Shown: positions 30,391-39,454 of the stretch, in pieces
Layout of the letters: each line of letters opens with the position of its first letter
Position numbering within the stretch: the stretch's first letter is position 1
Source: a virus
DNA length: 51,919 bases
Virus record (IMG/VR): IMGVR_UViG_3300035158_001105
Coordinates: 1 to 51,919 of that record
Reading direction: 5' to 3' (one strand)
Program-made: the position numbers and the translations under genes
The notes under the pieces: generated by a model
What the model saw: the letters and a program-made list of their open reading frames with translations, nothing else
Database searches by the model: none
Told to the model about the DNA's origin: nothing

Positions 30391-31719
30391 ATGGCAAAAG
30401 CAATTACTATGGCAGAAGCCATGGAAAGGATTAGAAAACAACACGGGGAGGAGTCTGTTTTTACTGCTGATCAAGAAATGCCTACAGAACAAGTACAGGG
30501 TACCATACCAACGGGCAGCTTAAGTTTGGATTTAGCAATAGGGGTAGGAGGTTTACCAAAAGGTCGTTTAATACATTTAGCAGGATTTGAAAGTAGTGGA
30601 AAATCACTTTTAAGTCTTTGTATAATTGCAGCAGTACAGAAAATGGGTGGATGTGCTTATTATTTTGATGCAGAGTATACTTTTGATAAAACTTGGGCCC
30701 AAAAATTAGGTGTTGATTTAAGTCGTTTGTTTATAACGCAGGATGATGATGCTAAAAAGATTTTTGAGATATTATCTGGTAAACCAAATAAGCAAGGTGT
30801 TTATCAGGGAGGGATTTTAAGAGAACAAATATTTAGAGATTTAGGATTAGCTGTAGTTGTTATAGATAGTATAGCTGCTATAGTTCCACCTTTAGAAATG
30901 GCTTCAGAAGTAGGAAAATCGAATGTGGCTTTATTATCACGATTTTTGCCACCGGAATTGAGAAGAGTGACGCCATTATTAAATGAATCAGGCATTACTT
31001 TTATAGGGATTAATCAAGTAAGAGATGTAGTAGGTCAAATGTTTGGTAATCCAATCTCATCACCTGGAGGCAGGGCTCTAAAACATTCCTGCTCTGTGAT
31101 GATTGAGGTTGCAAAAGCCCAAGGTGTAAAAGCAGGCGATGAAGATATTGGGCATATAGTGCGTGCGAAAATAACAAAAAATAAAGTGGCTCCACCTTTT
31201 AAAAAAGCTGAGTTTCCTGTTTATTATGAGAAAGGCATTGATCAAACAGCAGAAGTTGCAGATGTTGCTATTGCAATGGGGATTGTGTATCCTGAAAAAG
31301 CAGGCGGTCATACATATTTGTTTAAAGGAAATCAAATAACGAAAAACGGGATGAAAGGTGTTAGAGAACTTCTTATGGAAGATCTTGCTTTGAACGAAGA
31401 GATAAGACAAGCTGTTTTAAAAGGGGAATTACCACAAGATAACGAAGTCAAAGAAGAAATACAAAAGCAAGAAAAGAAAGAAGAACAAGCACCTGAAACA
31501 CAAGCTATAGAAGAACAGATACCAGGAGAGGAAAATTTAAATGCAATGACAAGACCGGAGTTAGTAAGTACTGCTAAAAAGTATAAGCTGGGAAGTGAAA
31601 TTTATCATATGAGTAAGGAAAAAATAATTGAAGCTATCCAGGAAAAGAAAAAGGGTGTTCAAAAACCGGAAGATAACAAACAAACAGGCCAAGTAGAATG
31701 GGGCCAAACAGGAGGTTAA
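30391..31719 (+). CDS. recA: RecA recombinase with extended C-terminus
   Basis: The 442-residue protein is a bacterial-type RecA: GTIPTGSLSLDLAIGVGGLP, Walker A GFESSGKS (65-72), the YYFDAEYTFD segment, Walker B VVVIDSIAAIVP and the L2 region with QVRDVVG.MFG and SPGGRALKH. It catalyses ATP-dependent strand exchange. After the core there is a Gln/Glu-rich linker and a short helical NAMTRPELVSTAKKYKLG segment resembling SAP or Rho-N helices. That would be an extra DNA-binding tail not found in typical host RecA. A strong SD (aaggagggg) precedes the ATG. Confidence 0.95.
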   Translation: MAKAITMAEAMERIRKQHGEESVFTADQEMPTEQVQGTIPTGSLSLDLAIGVGGLPKGRLIHLAGFESSGKSLLSLCIIAAVQKMGGCAYYFDAEYTFDKTWAQKLGVDLSRLFITQDDDAKKIFEILSGKPNKQGVYQGGILREQIFRDLGLAVVVIDSIAAIVPPLEMASEVGKSNVALLSRFLPPELRRVTPLLNESGITFIGINQVRDVVGQMFGNPISSPGGRALKHSCSVMIEVAKAQGVKAGDEDIGHIVRAKITKNKVAPPFKKAEFPVYYEKGIDQTAEVADVAIAMGIVYPEKAGGHTYLFKGNQITKNGMKGVRELLMEDLALNEEIRQAVLKGELPQDNEVKEEIQKQEKKEEQAPETQAIEEQIPGEENLNAMTRPELVSTAKKYKLGSEIYHMSKEKIIEAIQEKKKGVQKPEDNKQTGQVEWGQTGG

Positions 31720-31720
31720 A

Positions 31721-32047
31721 ATGTTAGCGCACTGTACTAATAAGAGTTGTAACACTACAACAGAAATTAAACTTGATCCTGATACCAAAGAACCCGTTTG
31801 TACGACATGTGGCGGAAAGGTTGATTTAAATAGTTTTATGATTAAAACTATGATGGCAAACGGTGATTATCTTGTGAAAGCAAAGAAAGGTTTTCAATTT
31901 CATTGCCCTAAGTGCAATAAACAACAAAGTTGCATTATAGATGCAGGGATTTGTAAATGTACCGTTTGTGGAGGTGAAGTACCTATAACGCCACAAATGA
32001 AAGAGGTAATGAAGAATCTTGATCAAACAGATTCAGTAGCGAAATGA
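31721..32047 (+). CDS. Double zinc-ribbon protein
   Basis: The 108-residue protein has four CxxC-type pairs arranged as two zinc ribbons: a C....C then CTTC near the start, and CPKC then CTVC near the end. It overlaps the primase-core gene by an ATGA. Bacterial DnaG needs an N-terminal zinc domain, which that neighbour lacks. The ribbon pattern differs from the DnaG CHC2 type, so a role as its missing domain is only a suggestion. Confidence 0.72.
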   Translation: MLAHCTNKSCNTTTEIKLDPDTKEPVCTTCGGKVDLNSFMIKTMMANGDYLVKAKKGFQFHCPKCNKQQSCIIDAGICKCTVCGGEVPITPQMKEVMKNLDQTDSVAK

Positions 32048-32814
32048 TTTTTGATGAAGTTGCCCAATATTTCAAAAAGAAATTAAGGGAGTACCAGAAT
32101 GTCTATCAATATTTGATTGATAGGGGTTTTAGTGATGAGATAATAGAGCGATTTGATTTAGGTTATTTCCCTGTACCCATTAACAAGTTATTTGAATATT
32201 TCGATCCCACCCAACTTAAAGCATATGGTATTGTTAACGACGCCTCTTATAGTGTAATACAAGACAGATTAATTTTCCCTATTCGTAGTTTACATGGCAA
32301 TGTAATCGCTTTTGCTGGCAGAACGCTGTTGTCTGAGCAAGATCGAAAAGCGAAAAAGATACCAAAATACATCAATACATCTTATTTAAAAGGTAAGCAT
32401 GTTTATGGACTTTACTATGCAAAAGAAGAGATGAGAAGAAAGGATGCCGTTGTTATTACTGAAGGATATCCTGACGTGGTGATTAGTAATCAGTTTAGTA
32501 TAAATAATATAGTATGTACAGGAGGAACAGCTTTTACACAACACCAAATTGGTTTACTGGCAAGATATGCAACAGTTTTTTATTTAGTGTTTAATTCTGA
32601 CGAAGCAGGGATTAAAGCAAGAGACAGGACACTCGATTTATTAAAGGGTAAGGATAAAATTGTAGTTAGACAAGTACCGTTACCGTTTGAATCAGATGTA
32701 AAAGATATTGATGATTTTTTACATAAATATGGAAGAGATACATTTTTGAAGCTATTTGAAGAAAAACAAGATAATCAATTTGAAAATTTAGTAAAACAAA
32801 TAGCAGGGAGTTAA
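32044..32814 (+). CDS. DnaG-type primase catalytic core without zinc domain
   Basis: The 256-residue protein matches the DnaG RNA-polymerase core: FDLGYFPV and NDASYSVIQDRLIFPIRS, then the basic KYINTSYLKGKHVYGLY and the TOPRIM domain with VVITEGYPDVV (Glu140) and FNSDEAG (Asp186). Neither the N-terminal zinc-binding domain nor the C-terminal helicase-binding domain is present. It would make RNA primers for the phage DnaE polymerase. The ATGA overlap with the zinc-ribbon gene suggests the two proteins are made together. Confidence 0.88.
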   Translation: MIFDEVAQYFKKKLREYQNVYQYLIDRGFSDEIIERFDLGYFPVPINKLFEYFDPTQLKAYGIVNDASYSVIQDRLIFPIRSLHGNVIAFAGRTLLSEQDRKAKKIPKYINTSYLKGKHVYGLYYAKEEMRRKDAVVITEGYPDVVISNQFSINNIVCTGGTAFTQHQIGLLARYATVFYLVFNSDEAGIKARDRTLDLLKGKDKIVVRQVPLPFESDVKDIDDFLHKYGRDTFLKLFEEKQDNQFENLVKQIAGS

Positions 32815-32815
32815 A

Positions 32816-33154
32816 ATGAGATGCACACAATTCATTGGGTTAAATGAAAGAGCAAGTAAGTTTTTAAAGAAGAATGCAACTGAAAGACCTGCAATAGTTT
32901 GTAAAAAGTGCGGTGAAGTAGTATCAAAAGAAATGGATAGAAGTGTATATGACCATGCATTTGGAATGTTTGATGAAAAAATACCTTTACATTCTTACAA
33001 ATTGAAAGATGGCAGAACAGTTAAAGAATATGTACAAGCAGATCCTTGGTCCAGTGGGCCATGTATTTTTACAGCACTTAAGGATGCAAAAACAAAAAAG
33101 GCCATAAAAGGTACACTTTGGAAAGTAGCAGAGATACGAGAATATGCCGGATAA
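32816..33154 (+). CDS. Small hypothetical protein with CxxC
   Basis: A 112-residue protein starting RCTQFIGLNERASKFL, a beginning I associate loosely with uncharacterised phage proteins, followed by CKKC. Its last 11 bases overlap the uracil-DNA glycosylase gene. No catalytic motif is visible. Function unknown. Confidence 0.65.
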   Translation: MRCTQFIGLNERASKFLKKNATERPAIVCKKCGEVVSKEMDRSVYDHAFGMFDEKIPLHSYKLKDGRTVKEYVQADPWSSGPCIFTALKDAKTKKAIKGTLWKVAEIREYAG

Positions 33155-33698
33155 AATAGAACAATTGCGTAATCTTTATGACCAAAACAAAAATTGTACT
33201 AGGTGTGAGTTATGTAAAACCAGAACAAATTTTGTTTTTGGCGGCGGCAATCCTGATTCGTTTGTTTTATTTGTAGGAGAGGCGCCAGGAGCTGACGAAG
33301 ATTTGCAAGGTAAACCTTTTGTAGGAAAGAGTGGCCAATTACTCAATAATCTATTATATTATATAAATAAAAAGCGGCAGGAGGTATTCATTTCGAATAT
33401 TTTGCACTGTCGCCCTGAAAATAATCGTGATCCGCTGCCACATGAAATACAGGCTTGTAGACATATTGTTGAAAGGCAAATTGAAATTGTCAAGCCAAGG
33501 GTGATTTGTACATTAGGAAGAATAGCGGCTCAAATATTACTTAATACAACGGAGGCTCTTGGTACACTGCGGATGAGTATACAGAGATATCACAGTATTG
33601 ATGTAGTAACAACTTACCATCCTTCAGCTATTTTGAGATTTTCTAAATATTCTTTCCCAACACAACAAGATTTTGAGCTTCTGAGGAAATACCTGTAG
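33144..33698 (+). CDS. Family-4 uracil-DNA glycosylase
   Basis: The 184-residue protein matches iron-sulfur type-4 uracil-DNA glycosylases. It has N-terminal cluster cysteines CTRCELC, GEAPGADEDLQGKPFVGKSG (uracil-binding pocket), ISNILHCRPENNRDP with another cluster Cys, CTLGRIAA and the catalytic-loop TYHPSAILR. It removes uracil from DNA. With dUTPase at 13236 it limits uracil in phage DNA. The start overlaps the previous gene by 11 bases. Confidence 0.9.
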   Translation: MPDKIEQLRNLYDQNKNCTRCELCKTRTNFVFGGGNPDSFVLFVGEAPGADEDLQGKPFVGKSGQLLNNLLYYINKKRQEVFISNILHCRPENNRDPLPHEIQACRHIVERQIEIVKPRVICTLGRIAAQILLNTTEALGTLRMSIQRYHSIDVVTTYHPSAILRFSKYSFPTQQDFELLRKYL

Positions 33699-33722
33699 TT
33701 TTTGTTCAGAGGAGGCGACAGG

Positions 33723-34424
33723 TTGGATGGCGAAATTGCCCCTATGGGCTCATATGCGTATCAGTATAAAATTAGGGAAGTTGCTTTTGATTCATCGGTG
33801 GTAGAGAGTTTTGCTGTTTACCCACCAAGTATTTCCGAACGTTTAGCAATATGTGAAGAAGCCTTAATTAAAGCTCTATGTAAATTGGTAGAAGGCAACA
33901 TATTAACTCCACACCAACGAGAGGTAGTTAAAATGCGCTTAGAGGGGGAAACAGTGGCTAGTATTGCCAAAAAGAAAAATGTTTCTCAGTCAAATATCAT
34001 TAAAACGCTGATTGGCAATGATGTACATTATAGCGAAGGGTATTTTCGCCAAGGTACCGTTAAATCTGTAAACAACAACAAACGTTATGGAGGAGCATAT
34101 AAGAAACTTAGGAAATATTGTGAAAAAAGTTGGCATATGCGGCAGTTATTAGATCTGTTTAAACGGGTACAAAAAGCAGACGGGAAAGCAATGGAAAATG
34201 GTTTTTCTGCTCCCGAATGTGATTGCCGCATTGGTACAGTATTTTTTGTCACCCCGCAATATCTACATATAATCCTCGATGAAGATAAAGCTGTATTGAC
34301 AAACGTAACTATCAGAGGCAATTGGAAGTGGAAACCTTTAGATAAAACAATTGTTTACTTAACCGACAGTGGTAGTTTCGTTGAAGAGTTTGAAGAAGAT
34401 AGAAATATCGATGATTTTCGATAA
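33723..34424 (+). CDS. Helix-turn-helix protein, possible sigma-like transcription factor
   Basis: The start is TTG 33723, in frame after the SD gaggagg, giving 233 residues; an upstream TTG and a downstream ATG (33744) are alternatives. LTPHQREVVKMRLEGETVASIAKKKNVSQSNII strongly resembles the sigma-70 region-4/LuxR-type helix-turn-helix. The C-terminal half is unrecognised, with CDCRIGTVFFVTP. It could direct phage gene expression. No sigma region 2 is recognised, so it may instead be a repressor or activator. Confidence 0.6.
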   Translation: MDGEIAPMGSYAYQYKIREVAFDSSVVESFAVYPPSISERLAICEEALIKALCKLVEGNILTPHQREVVKMRLEGETVASIAKKKNVSQSNIIKTLIGNDVHYSEGYFRQGTVKSVNNNKRYGGAYKKLRKYCEKSWHMRQLLDLFKRVQKADGKAMENGFSAPECDCRIGTVFFVTPQYLHIILDEDKAVLTNVTIRGNWKWKPLDKTIVYLTDSGSFVEEFEEDRNIDDFR

Positions 34425-34446
34425 AATCTATTAATTTTCGCTTATC

Positions 34447-34454
34447 TATATAAG
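34447..34454 (+). promoter_or_regulatory. AT-rich promoter-like element before the structural block
   Basis: The 67-base gap 34425-34491 contains CTATATAAGG and, further on, CGTATATCTATCG before a strong SD (aaggagg). TATATAAG is close to, but differs from, TATAAATA. It lies where the replication genes give way to probable virion genes, so a promoter here would be sensible. Confidence 0.25.
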
Positions 34455-34491
34455 GCATACCGTATATCTATCGTCTAGAAGGAGGCTAGCC

Positions 34492-34968
34492 ATGAGAAAC
34501 GCAGTGGTTGATTGGAATCAATTATCTGATAGAGTGTCAAATACACAAGAAGAAAAAAGATTGTTTTCTGAATATCACGATAAAATAACAAAAGTAGCAT
34601 TTGATGTTTGGAAAACAAATGAAGATAATGCTTTTTGGAAAGTTGAAAAAGGTGAGGATGGTGAAGAATATCTTGTTCGTATAAAGGGTTTAGAAGATCA
34701 AGACACTGATGATACACAACCGATTACTACTCCTACAGGATGGACTGCAGAAGCTGATGGCGCTGGTAAAAATATTACTTTAAGTTACCTTGGAATTCCC
34801 CTTTGTAAATTCGCTAGTGAAAGATTTGGTTTTGATAGTACTAATGCAGAAGATTTTAAAAACTTTGTAGTAACAAAAACAACTGATTCTGATTTTGTCG
34901 ATCGTTTATTGACTATCATTCCAGAAGAAACAAAAGCAATTCTTCTTGAGAAAATGACATCAGCGTAA
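34492..34968 (+). CDS. Hypothetical protein at the start of the probable virion block
   Basis: A 158-residue acidic protein with a strong SD (aaggaggc). The first 60 residues are helical (EYHDKITKVAFDVWKTNED). A polar Thr/Pro/Asp region follows, then TAEADGAGKNITLSYLGIPLCKFA and a final helical part. No known domain. Position before the long coiled-coil gene suggests a virion or assembly role by context only. Confidence 0.7.
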   Translation: MRNAVVDWNQLSDRVSNTQEEKRLFSEYHDKITKVAFDVWKTNEDNAFWKVEKGEDGEEYLVRIKGLEDQDTDDTQPITTPTGWTAEADGAGKNITLSYLGIPLCKFASERFGFDSTNAEDFKNFVVTKTTDSDFVDRLLTIIPEETKAILLEKMTSA

Positions 34969-34970
34969 TT

Positions 34971-37772
34971 ATGGGCAAAGAAACTATCGCAGTAACTGAT
35001 TCTGCTAAGCGTTTTGTTAGTCGCCTTTTGGGTAAAAAAGACGTCTTGCAAAGAGAAAAAGAAAAGGAAAAAGGCAGAGCTGTTCTTGAAGAACCGATTG
35101 GCGTTTTTAAAGAATTGGACACCTTGACAAGAGCAGCGCGTGTGTGGGATGGTTTAAAAGATACGCCTTTGGGTACTCCAGGGGCGGTGGAATATTATGT
35201 AAGGCTAATTGGTGTAATAGCAGGGCCAGGGGGCGTTAACCAATATGTGCAACGGAAAGCTAAAGAATTACAAGATTTTAGATATGATTATTTTGCAGAT
35301 TTGGTAAATCAATTAGCAACTGTGCTACAAGGTTTGGGAGAAACGCTTTTGACATTTATTTCCAAGACAGAAAGAAAAGTAGACATAAGAACAATTCCCT
35401 TAGCTTTTGTTCCTTACCCAACGGTATCGCCTCAAATTAAAGGGTATCTCCAAGAAACCAGATTAAAGGTTAAGAAAGCAATCGATTCCATTGTCGCGTA
35501 CGAAAATGAAGCACGAGCGCAGGGTATTATACCCGATTTTGATAAATACGGCAAAATAGTTAATGAGGCCTTTAACAAGATCACCTCTATTATTAATACC
35601 CCAAAATTTGAAGATGTGATGATTAAAAATATACTGGAAAGACAAAAAGCGCAGTTTGCAATTCGAACAAAATTAATGGCATTAAGCGAATTTATTGAAA
35701 AGATTAGGGCGGGAGATAAAACTGTCTTAGAGAAACCTATTCTTGAACAGTTAACTCCAAAGCAGCAGCAAATATATCATTCGTATAATAGTAAAATAAA
35801 AGAATACAAGAGAGTGAGAAAAATTGTTTGGAGAGCTTGGAATATAGAAAGCAAAGGCCACATATCTATGAAATTACCTCCTGATGAACCTAGAGATGCA
35901 GGAGAACGTGCCATGGTCAATCCACGTCCAGGGCAGGAATTAAATCCAACTGCAGGTTGGCATGTAATGAAGTCTCCAATATCCGGTAAGACCTTTTGGG
36001 TTTCAGATAGTCTTCCTCTCATACAAGAGATAGACATTCAGTTTTATAATGTAGAAGAAGTAGATAAAGGGATCGAAATGTTGGAAGACGAAAGAGATCG
36101 AAAACTTCTCGAATTCAAGAGGATGGCTTTTGAAGAACAAAAAGAAAAAGAATTAGCAAAGTTCAAGAATGATGTAGTGTTAAAAAAGCTTGAAATTTTG
36201 AGAGGAAGTGTACACGAAAATAAATTACTTGCTCAGGATTTTGAAGAAACACGTAAAGAGATTACTAGTCTTTTTGATAAGATTTTACGTTTGTTAGGTG
36301 CTAAGTCCGCAAGTGTTACTAAAGAAGCAATTAAATTACCATCGCCTATAGAAAAAATAAAGGGTCGACTCGGGATTACAGCGCCTGTAAAACAAACAAT
36401 AAGTGAGATAAAAGGATTGTTAAAAGCTTCGGAAAGAGCGCGTAGAGTGGCAAATGCTTTGTATAGTTCTATTAGTAAGAAAATAGCGAGACTTTATAAA
36501 GCTGGCGGCGGTGCCATGAAAGATGTCATCGACGCTGCGGAAAGGTATTTGGGGAGTGTTGAAGAAATACGTAACATTTTTCGTGAATATACATTTCTTA
36601 CTACTAACTTATTAGGTAGTGCGCAAAGATTAATAGAAATGGAAGAAAGAGGGAAAGAAGAAGCAAGAGAGAGGCGCCTAGAATATTTGAGAGAAAGAGG
36701 CAAAACACGTAGAGAACGAAGACTAGAAGAGAGACGCTATAGAGAAAATTTTGAAAAAGCTAAAGAAGAAATTAGAAGTTTTTTTATGAGAGTACCTGAA
36801 GAAAGGCGAAGACTCACTAGAGAACAAAAGGAGCGACTATCAGGGAAATATCGTTTGTCGATGAAAGATTTAGAAAAAATGCTTCGAGAAATGGAAGGCA
36901 GTATGGCTGTTGCAATACTATATAGCGAATTAGTGAGATATGCGCAGGCGAGAGAAAAAGCAATGGTAGAACTGTTGAGTGATTTGTCTGAAGATCATAA
37001 AAGACTAATAGAAAGTTTTGGTAAAGGTGGCACAGCAATTAGTGATGTTGTTGAAGGCGCCAAGAGATTAAAAGAAAAGGCTAAAGATGTAAGAATGGAT
37101 TATCGAGGTAGAGGTGAAAAATTTGAACCTGCGTTACGTTTTCTTTCTGAAAAAATCGAAACAAAACTTGAAGAAGCAACATCTCAATATCTTGAAGATA
37201 TTGCTGTAGAAGCAGGTGAAGCCGATTTTTCATTTAAGAATGCTAGAAATATAATGCAAAGAGGAGGATTTCGGGTTGAGGATATAACTCCTGAAGAAAG
37301 ACAAGAAATGTTAGGAGTGTTTAAAGAAAAATTAAGAAAAGCTATCCTTAGCCAAATAAATACTTTACTTGGAAGCCTAAGAAACAAAGCAAAAGAAATT
37401 GATAGAGAAAACATATATCAAGGTAAGATACCTGCGGCGCGAACTAAAAAATTACAACCAATGGGCTTTTTCTTTAGGAATTTTACAAGAGGGATTAGAA
37501 AAGGCGTAGACAGGGCGGTAGACAGCGCTGTGAAAAGAGGCCACTATGTGCCAACGATAGGTGATTTTGAACCAATGTTTGCTCAAGCTGTAGGTAGAAT
37601 AGATACCACAGAAGATTACGGAAGACAATTAGCAGATACATTTAGAGAAGAGTTAAACAATTTTTTTGAGCGAATATTGGATCAAGTGGTACAACAGGAA
37701 AGGCGAAGACAAACGAGTACAGCAGCAGTTAAAACAGAATCGAAAAGAATAATAGCAAAAACAATAAATTAA
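34971..37772 (+). CDS. Large helical protein, probably structural
   Basis: The 933-residue protein is very rich in Lys, Glu and Arg with long predicted helices, for example EEARERRLEYLRERGKTRRE and many RxxEE and KxxE runs in residues 520-640. No enzymatic motif is seen. An internal head protein, scaffold or tail component are all possible; no tape-measure signature such as long hydrophobic tracts is evident. The start ATG is two bases after the previous stop. Function unknown. Confidence 0.8.
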   Translation: MGKETIAVTDSAKRFVSRLLGKKDVLQREKEKEKGRAVLEEPIGVFKELDTLTRAARVWDGLKDTPLGTPGAVEYYVRLIGVIAGPGGVNQYVQRKAKELQDFRYDYFADLVNQLATVLQGLGETLLTFISKTERKVDIRTIPLAFVPYPTVSPQIKGYLQETRLKVKKAIDSIVAYENEARAQGIIPDFDKYGKIVNEAFNKITSIINTPKFEDVMIKNILERQKAQFAIRTKLMALSEFIEKIRAGDKTVLEKPILEQLTPKQQQIYHSYNSKIKEYKRVRKIVWRAWNIESKGHISMKLPPDEPRDAGERAMVNPRPGQELNPTAGWHVMKSPISGKTFWVSDSLPLIQEIDIQFYNVEEVDKGIEMLEDERDRKLLEFKRMAFEEQKEKELAKFKNDVVLKKLEILRGSVHENKLLAQDFEETRKEITSLFDKILRLLGAKSASVTKEAIKLPSPIEKIKGRLGITAPVKQTISEIKGLLKASERARRVANALYSSISKKIARLYKAGGGAMKDVIDAAERYLGSVEEIRNIFREYTFLTTNLLGSAQRLIEMEERGKEEARERRLEYLRERGKTRRERRLEERRYRENFEKAKEEIRSFFMRVPEERRRLTREQKERLSGKYRLSMKDLEKMLREMEGSMAVAILYSELVRYAQAREKAMVELLSDLSEDHKRLIESFGKGGTAISDVVEGAKRLKEKAKDVRMDYRGRGEKFEPALRFLSEKIETKLEEATSQYLEDIAVEAGEADFSFKNARNIMQRGGFRVEDITPEERQEMLGVFKEKLRKAILSQINTLLGSLRNKAKEIDRENIYQGKIPAARTKKLQPMGFFFRNFTRGIRKGVDRAVDSAVKRGHYVPTIGDFEPMFAQAVGRIDTTEDYGRQLADTFREELNNFFERILDQVVQQERRRQTSTAAVKTESKRIIAKTIN

Positions 37773-37791
37773 CTAAATGGGAGGTTCACAC

Positions 37792-38979
37792 ATGAACAAA
37801 CAAGCTCTTCAAAAGATTCAGGAGCTTGGCGGACTAATTGTGGAGAATGAAAGTAAAGTATATAGTGCTCCACAATTAGCAAAAATGCTCGCTGAAGTTG
37901 GCGAGAATCCATTGTATCGTCATGATCTGGTAATCAGGGAAATGGGTCGGATTACTGGAAAAATGGCATATGATGATCCTCACCGATTAATTACTGCCAA
38001 AGAAATACAGGATATATACGGTGAAATTATTGGTATGTATCCTGAAAGCCAATTCAAAGAAGTTTTTGGTGAATTGTTGTATTTGACAACAGAACCAGAA
38101 AAAGATGAAAGACCTCGTATGTTAGGTGCAGATTATCGTGAAGAAGTCAACAGAAATATTGAGAATGCTAACGAAGTAGGAAAAGAAGTTCAGGCTGATG
38201 AGAAAGAAATGGTTCAGATTGATAAGGTTGAGACACCAGAAGAACTCAAACCTTTCGTAGAATCATTAGAGGAAAATCTGAATTTAGTGAATTCGAGGTT
38301 TTCGAAAGAACATATAATAACAGGTAGCAAGCTTGTTAGAAATGAGCTTTCAAAACTTGGTTGTATTTGTTCTTACATTAAATTTGCTAAAAGCAATGAC
38401 CGCGCCATGATGTATGAAGCTTCTATTGATACTGAAAAAGGAAAACTTAAGATTAATGTACCAGTAGAAGTTAAAAATGGTTCAGTGTTGTTTCCTATCG
38501 TTTTTGCACTTGGAGAAGATGTTTATAATCTTGATAAGGAAGGTATGCAGAATTTTATGCAAAAACATAGCGGCGACTTTCAAATGATACGTTATGATGG
38601 TCGTATGTTGGATGTACCTTACAATGAATTGAAAAAGTCGTTGCATGCTGCAGCAGTAAGTAAGGATCATGCTACAGCAGAGGAAATATTGAATGTTGTT
38701 GAGGATAGATTCGGTACAGAAAAGCATAGGGTTCTTTTTGCGGAGTATCATGGTTGGTTACATGGTTTGAGCAGAACCGCTGCAGCTAAGTGTGTTGGAT
38801 GTCCTTATTACGACAGTAGTGGATGCACAGTTGGTAGATGCATTAGGTTAGGTACAACTGTTGACAAGATTGAAAAGATAGGTAAACATTGCTACATAAA
38901 GAAAGCAAGATATAATGATGAAGATGACATGTTGTCAGCACAGGTGTCTATTTCTAATTCTAAAGTTTACTTAACCTAA
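37792..38979 (+). CDS. Hypothetical protein, probably structural, with C-terminal cysteine cluster
   Basis: I choose ATG 37792 (SD ggaggt just upstream) over ATG 37777, giving 395 residues. The first half is helical and acidic. The middle has a beta-like GKLKINVPVEVKNGSVLFPIV. The C-terminal CVGCPYYDSSGCTVGRC resembles a small metal-binding knuckle. No family recognised. Position suggests a virion or assembly protein. Confidence 0.75.
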   Translation: MNKQALQKIQELGGLIVENESKVYSAPQLAKMLAEVGENPLYRHDLVIREMGRITGKMAYDDPHRLITAKEIQDIYGEIIGMYPESQFKEVFGELLYLTTEPEKDERPRMLGADYREEVNRNIENANEVGKEVQADEKEMVQIDKVETPEELKPFVESLEENLNLVNSRFSKEHIITGSKLVRNELSKLGCICSYIKFAKSNDRAMMYEASIDTEKGKLKINVPVEVKNGSVLFPIVFALGEDVYNLDKEGMQNFMQKHSGDFQMIRYDGRMLDVPYNELKKSLHAAAVSKDHATAEEILNVVEDRFGTEKHRVLFAEYHGWLHGLSRTAAAKCVGCPYYDSSGCTVGRCIRLGTTVDKIEKIGKHCYIKKARYNDEDDMLSAQVSISNSKVYLT

Positions 38980-38989
38980 GGAGAACAAA

Positions 38990-39454
38990 ATGAGAATAAT
39001 GGTTAAAAAGGCACAAGCGAGGGTGCCTGGAAGAACAGAGGGTGTTGGGCTGTTTGGAACTCCAACAGTTCAAACGCGCCATTGTCCTGATCATCCAGGT
39101 ACTCAAGTTGCAAGGATTGGACCCAAGTCCTATCAGTGCCCGATAGATAATAAAGTTTACAATTATGCTGAGGGGTTTACAAAAGAGAATGGCGAACAGG
39201 TTTCGGGCGGCGGTGTTGGTTTACAAATTCCTGAAGATCCTAGTTTCTGGATTCCACCTCATGATTTGTTAGTTTTAGAAGGTGAAGCAAAGAAACTTAT
39301 GGAAAAGCAAGCTGAACTGCCAATGGGTACTGAAGTTAGAGATGTTCGAACATTAGAAGAAGCTGCAGAAAAGTTAGGCGGTGCAGTAAAGGATACTTGG
39401 TATAGGTTAAAAAGTATTTTAACTACCAAGGCAAGAGAAGAGGAACGAGCATAA
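38990..39454 (+). CDS. Hypothetical protein with zinc-ribbon-like segment
   Basis: A 154-residue protein with an SD (aaggag) and basic N-terminus. HCPDHPGTQ and YQCPIDNKVYNY form a CPxH/CPxD pair that could bind zinc. The remainder is polar and ends in charged helices. The stop overlaps the next start (TAATG). Function unknown. Confidence 0.7.
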   Translation: MRIMVKKAQARVPGRTEGVGLFGTPTVQTRHCPDHPGTQVARIGPKSYQCPIDNKVYNYAEGFTKENGEQVSGGGVGLQIPEDPSFWIPPHDLLVLEGEAKKLMEKQAELPMGTEVRDVRTLEEAAEKLGGAVKDTWYRLKSILTTKAREEERA

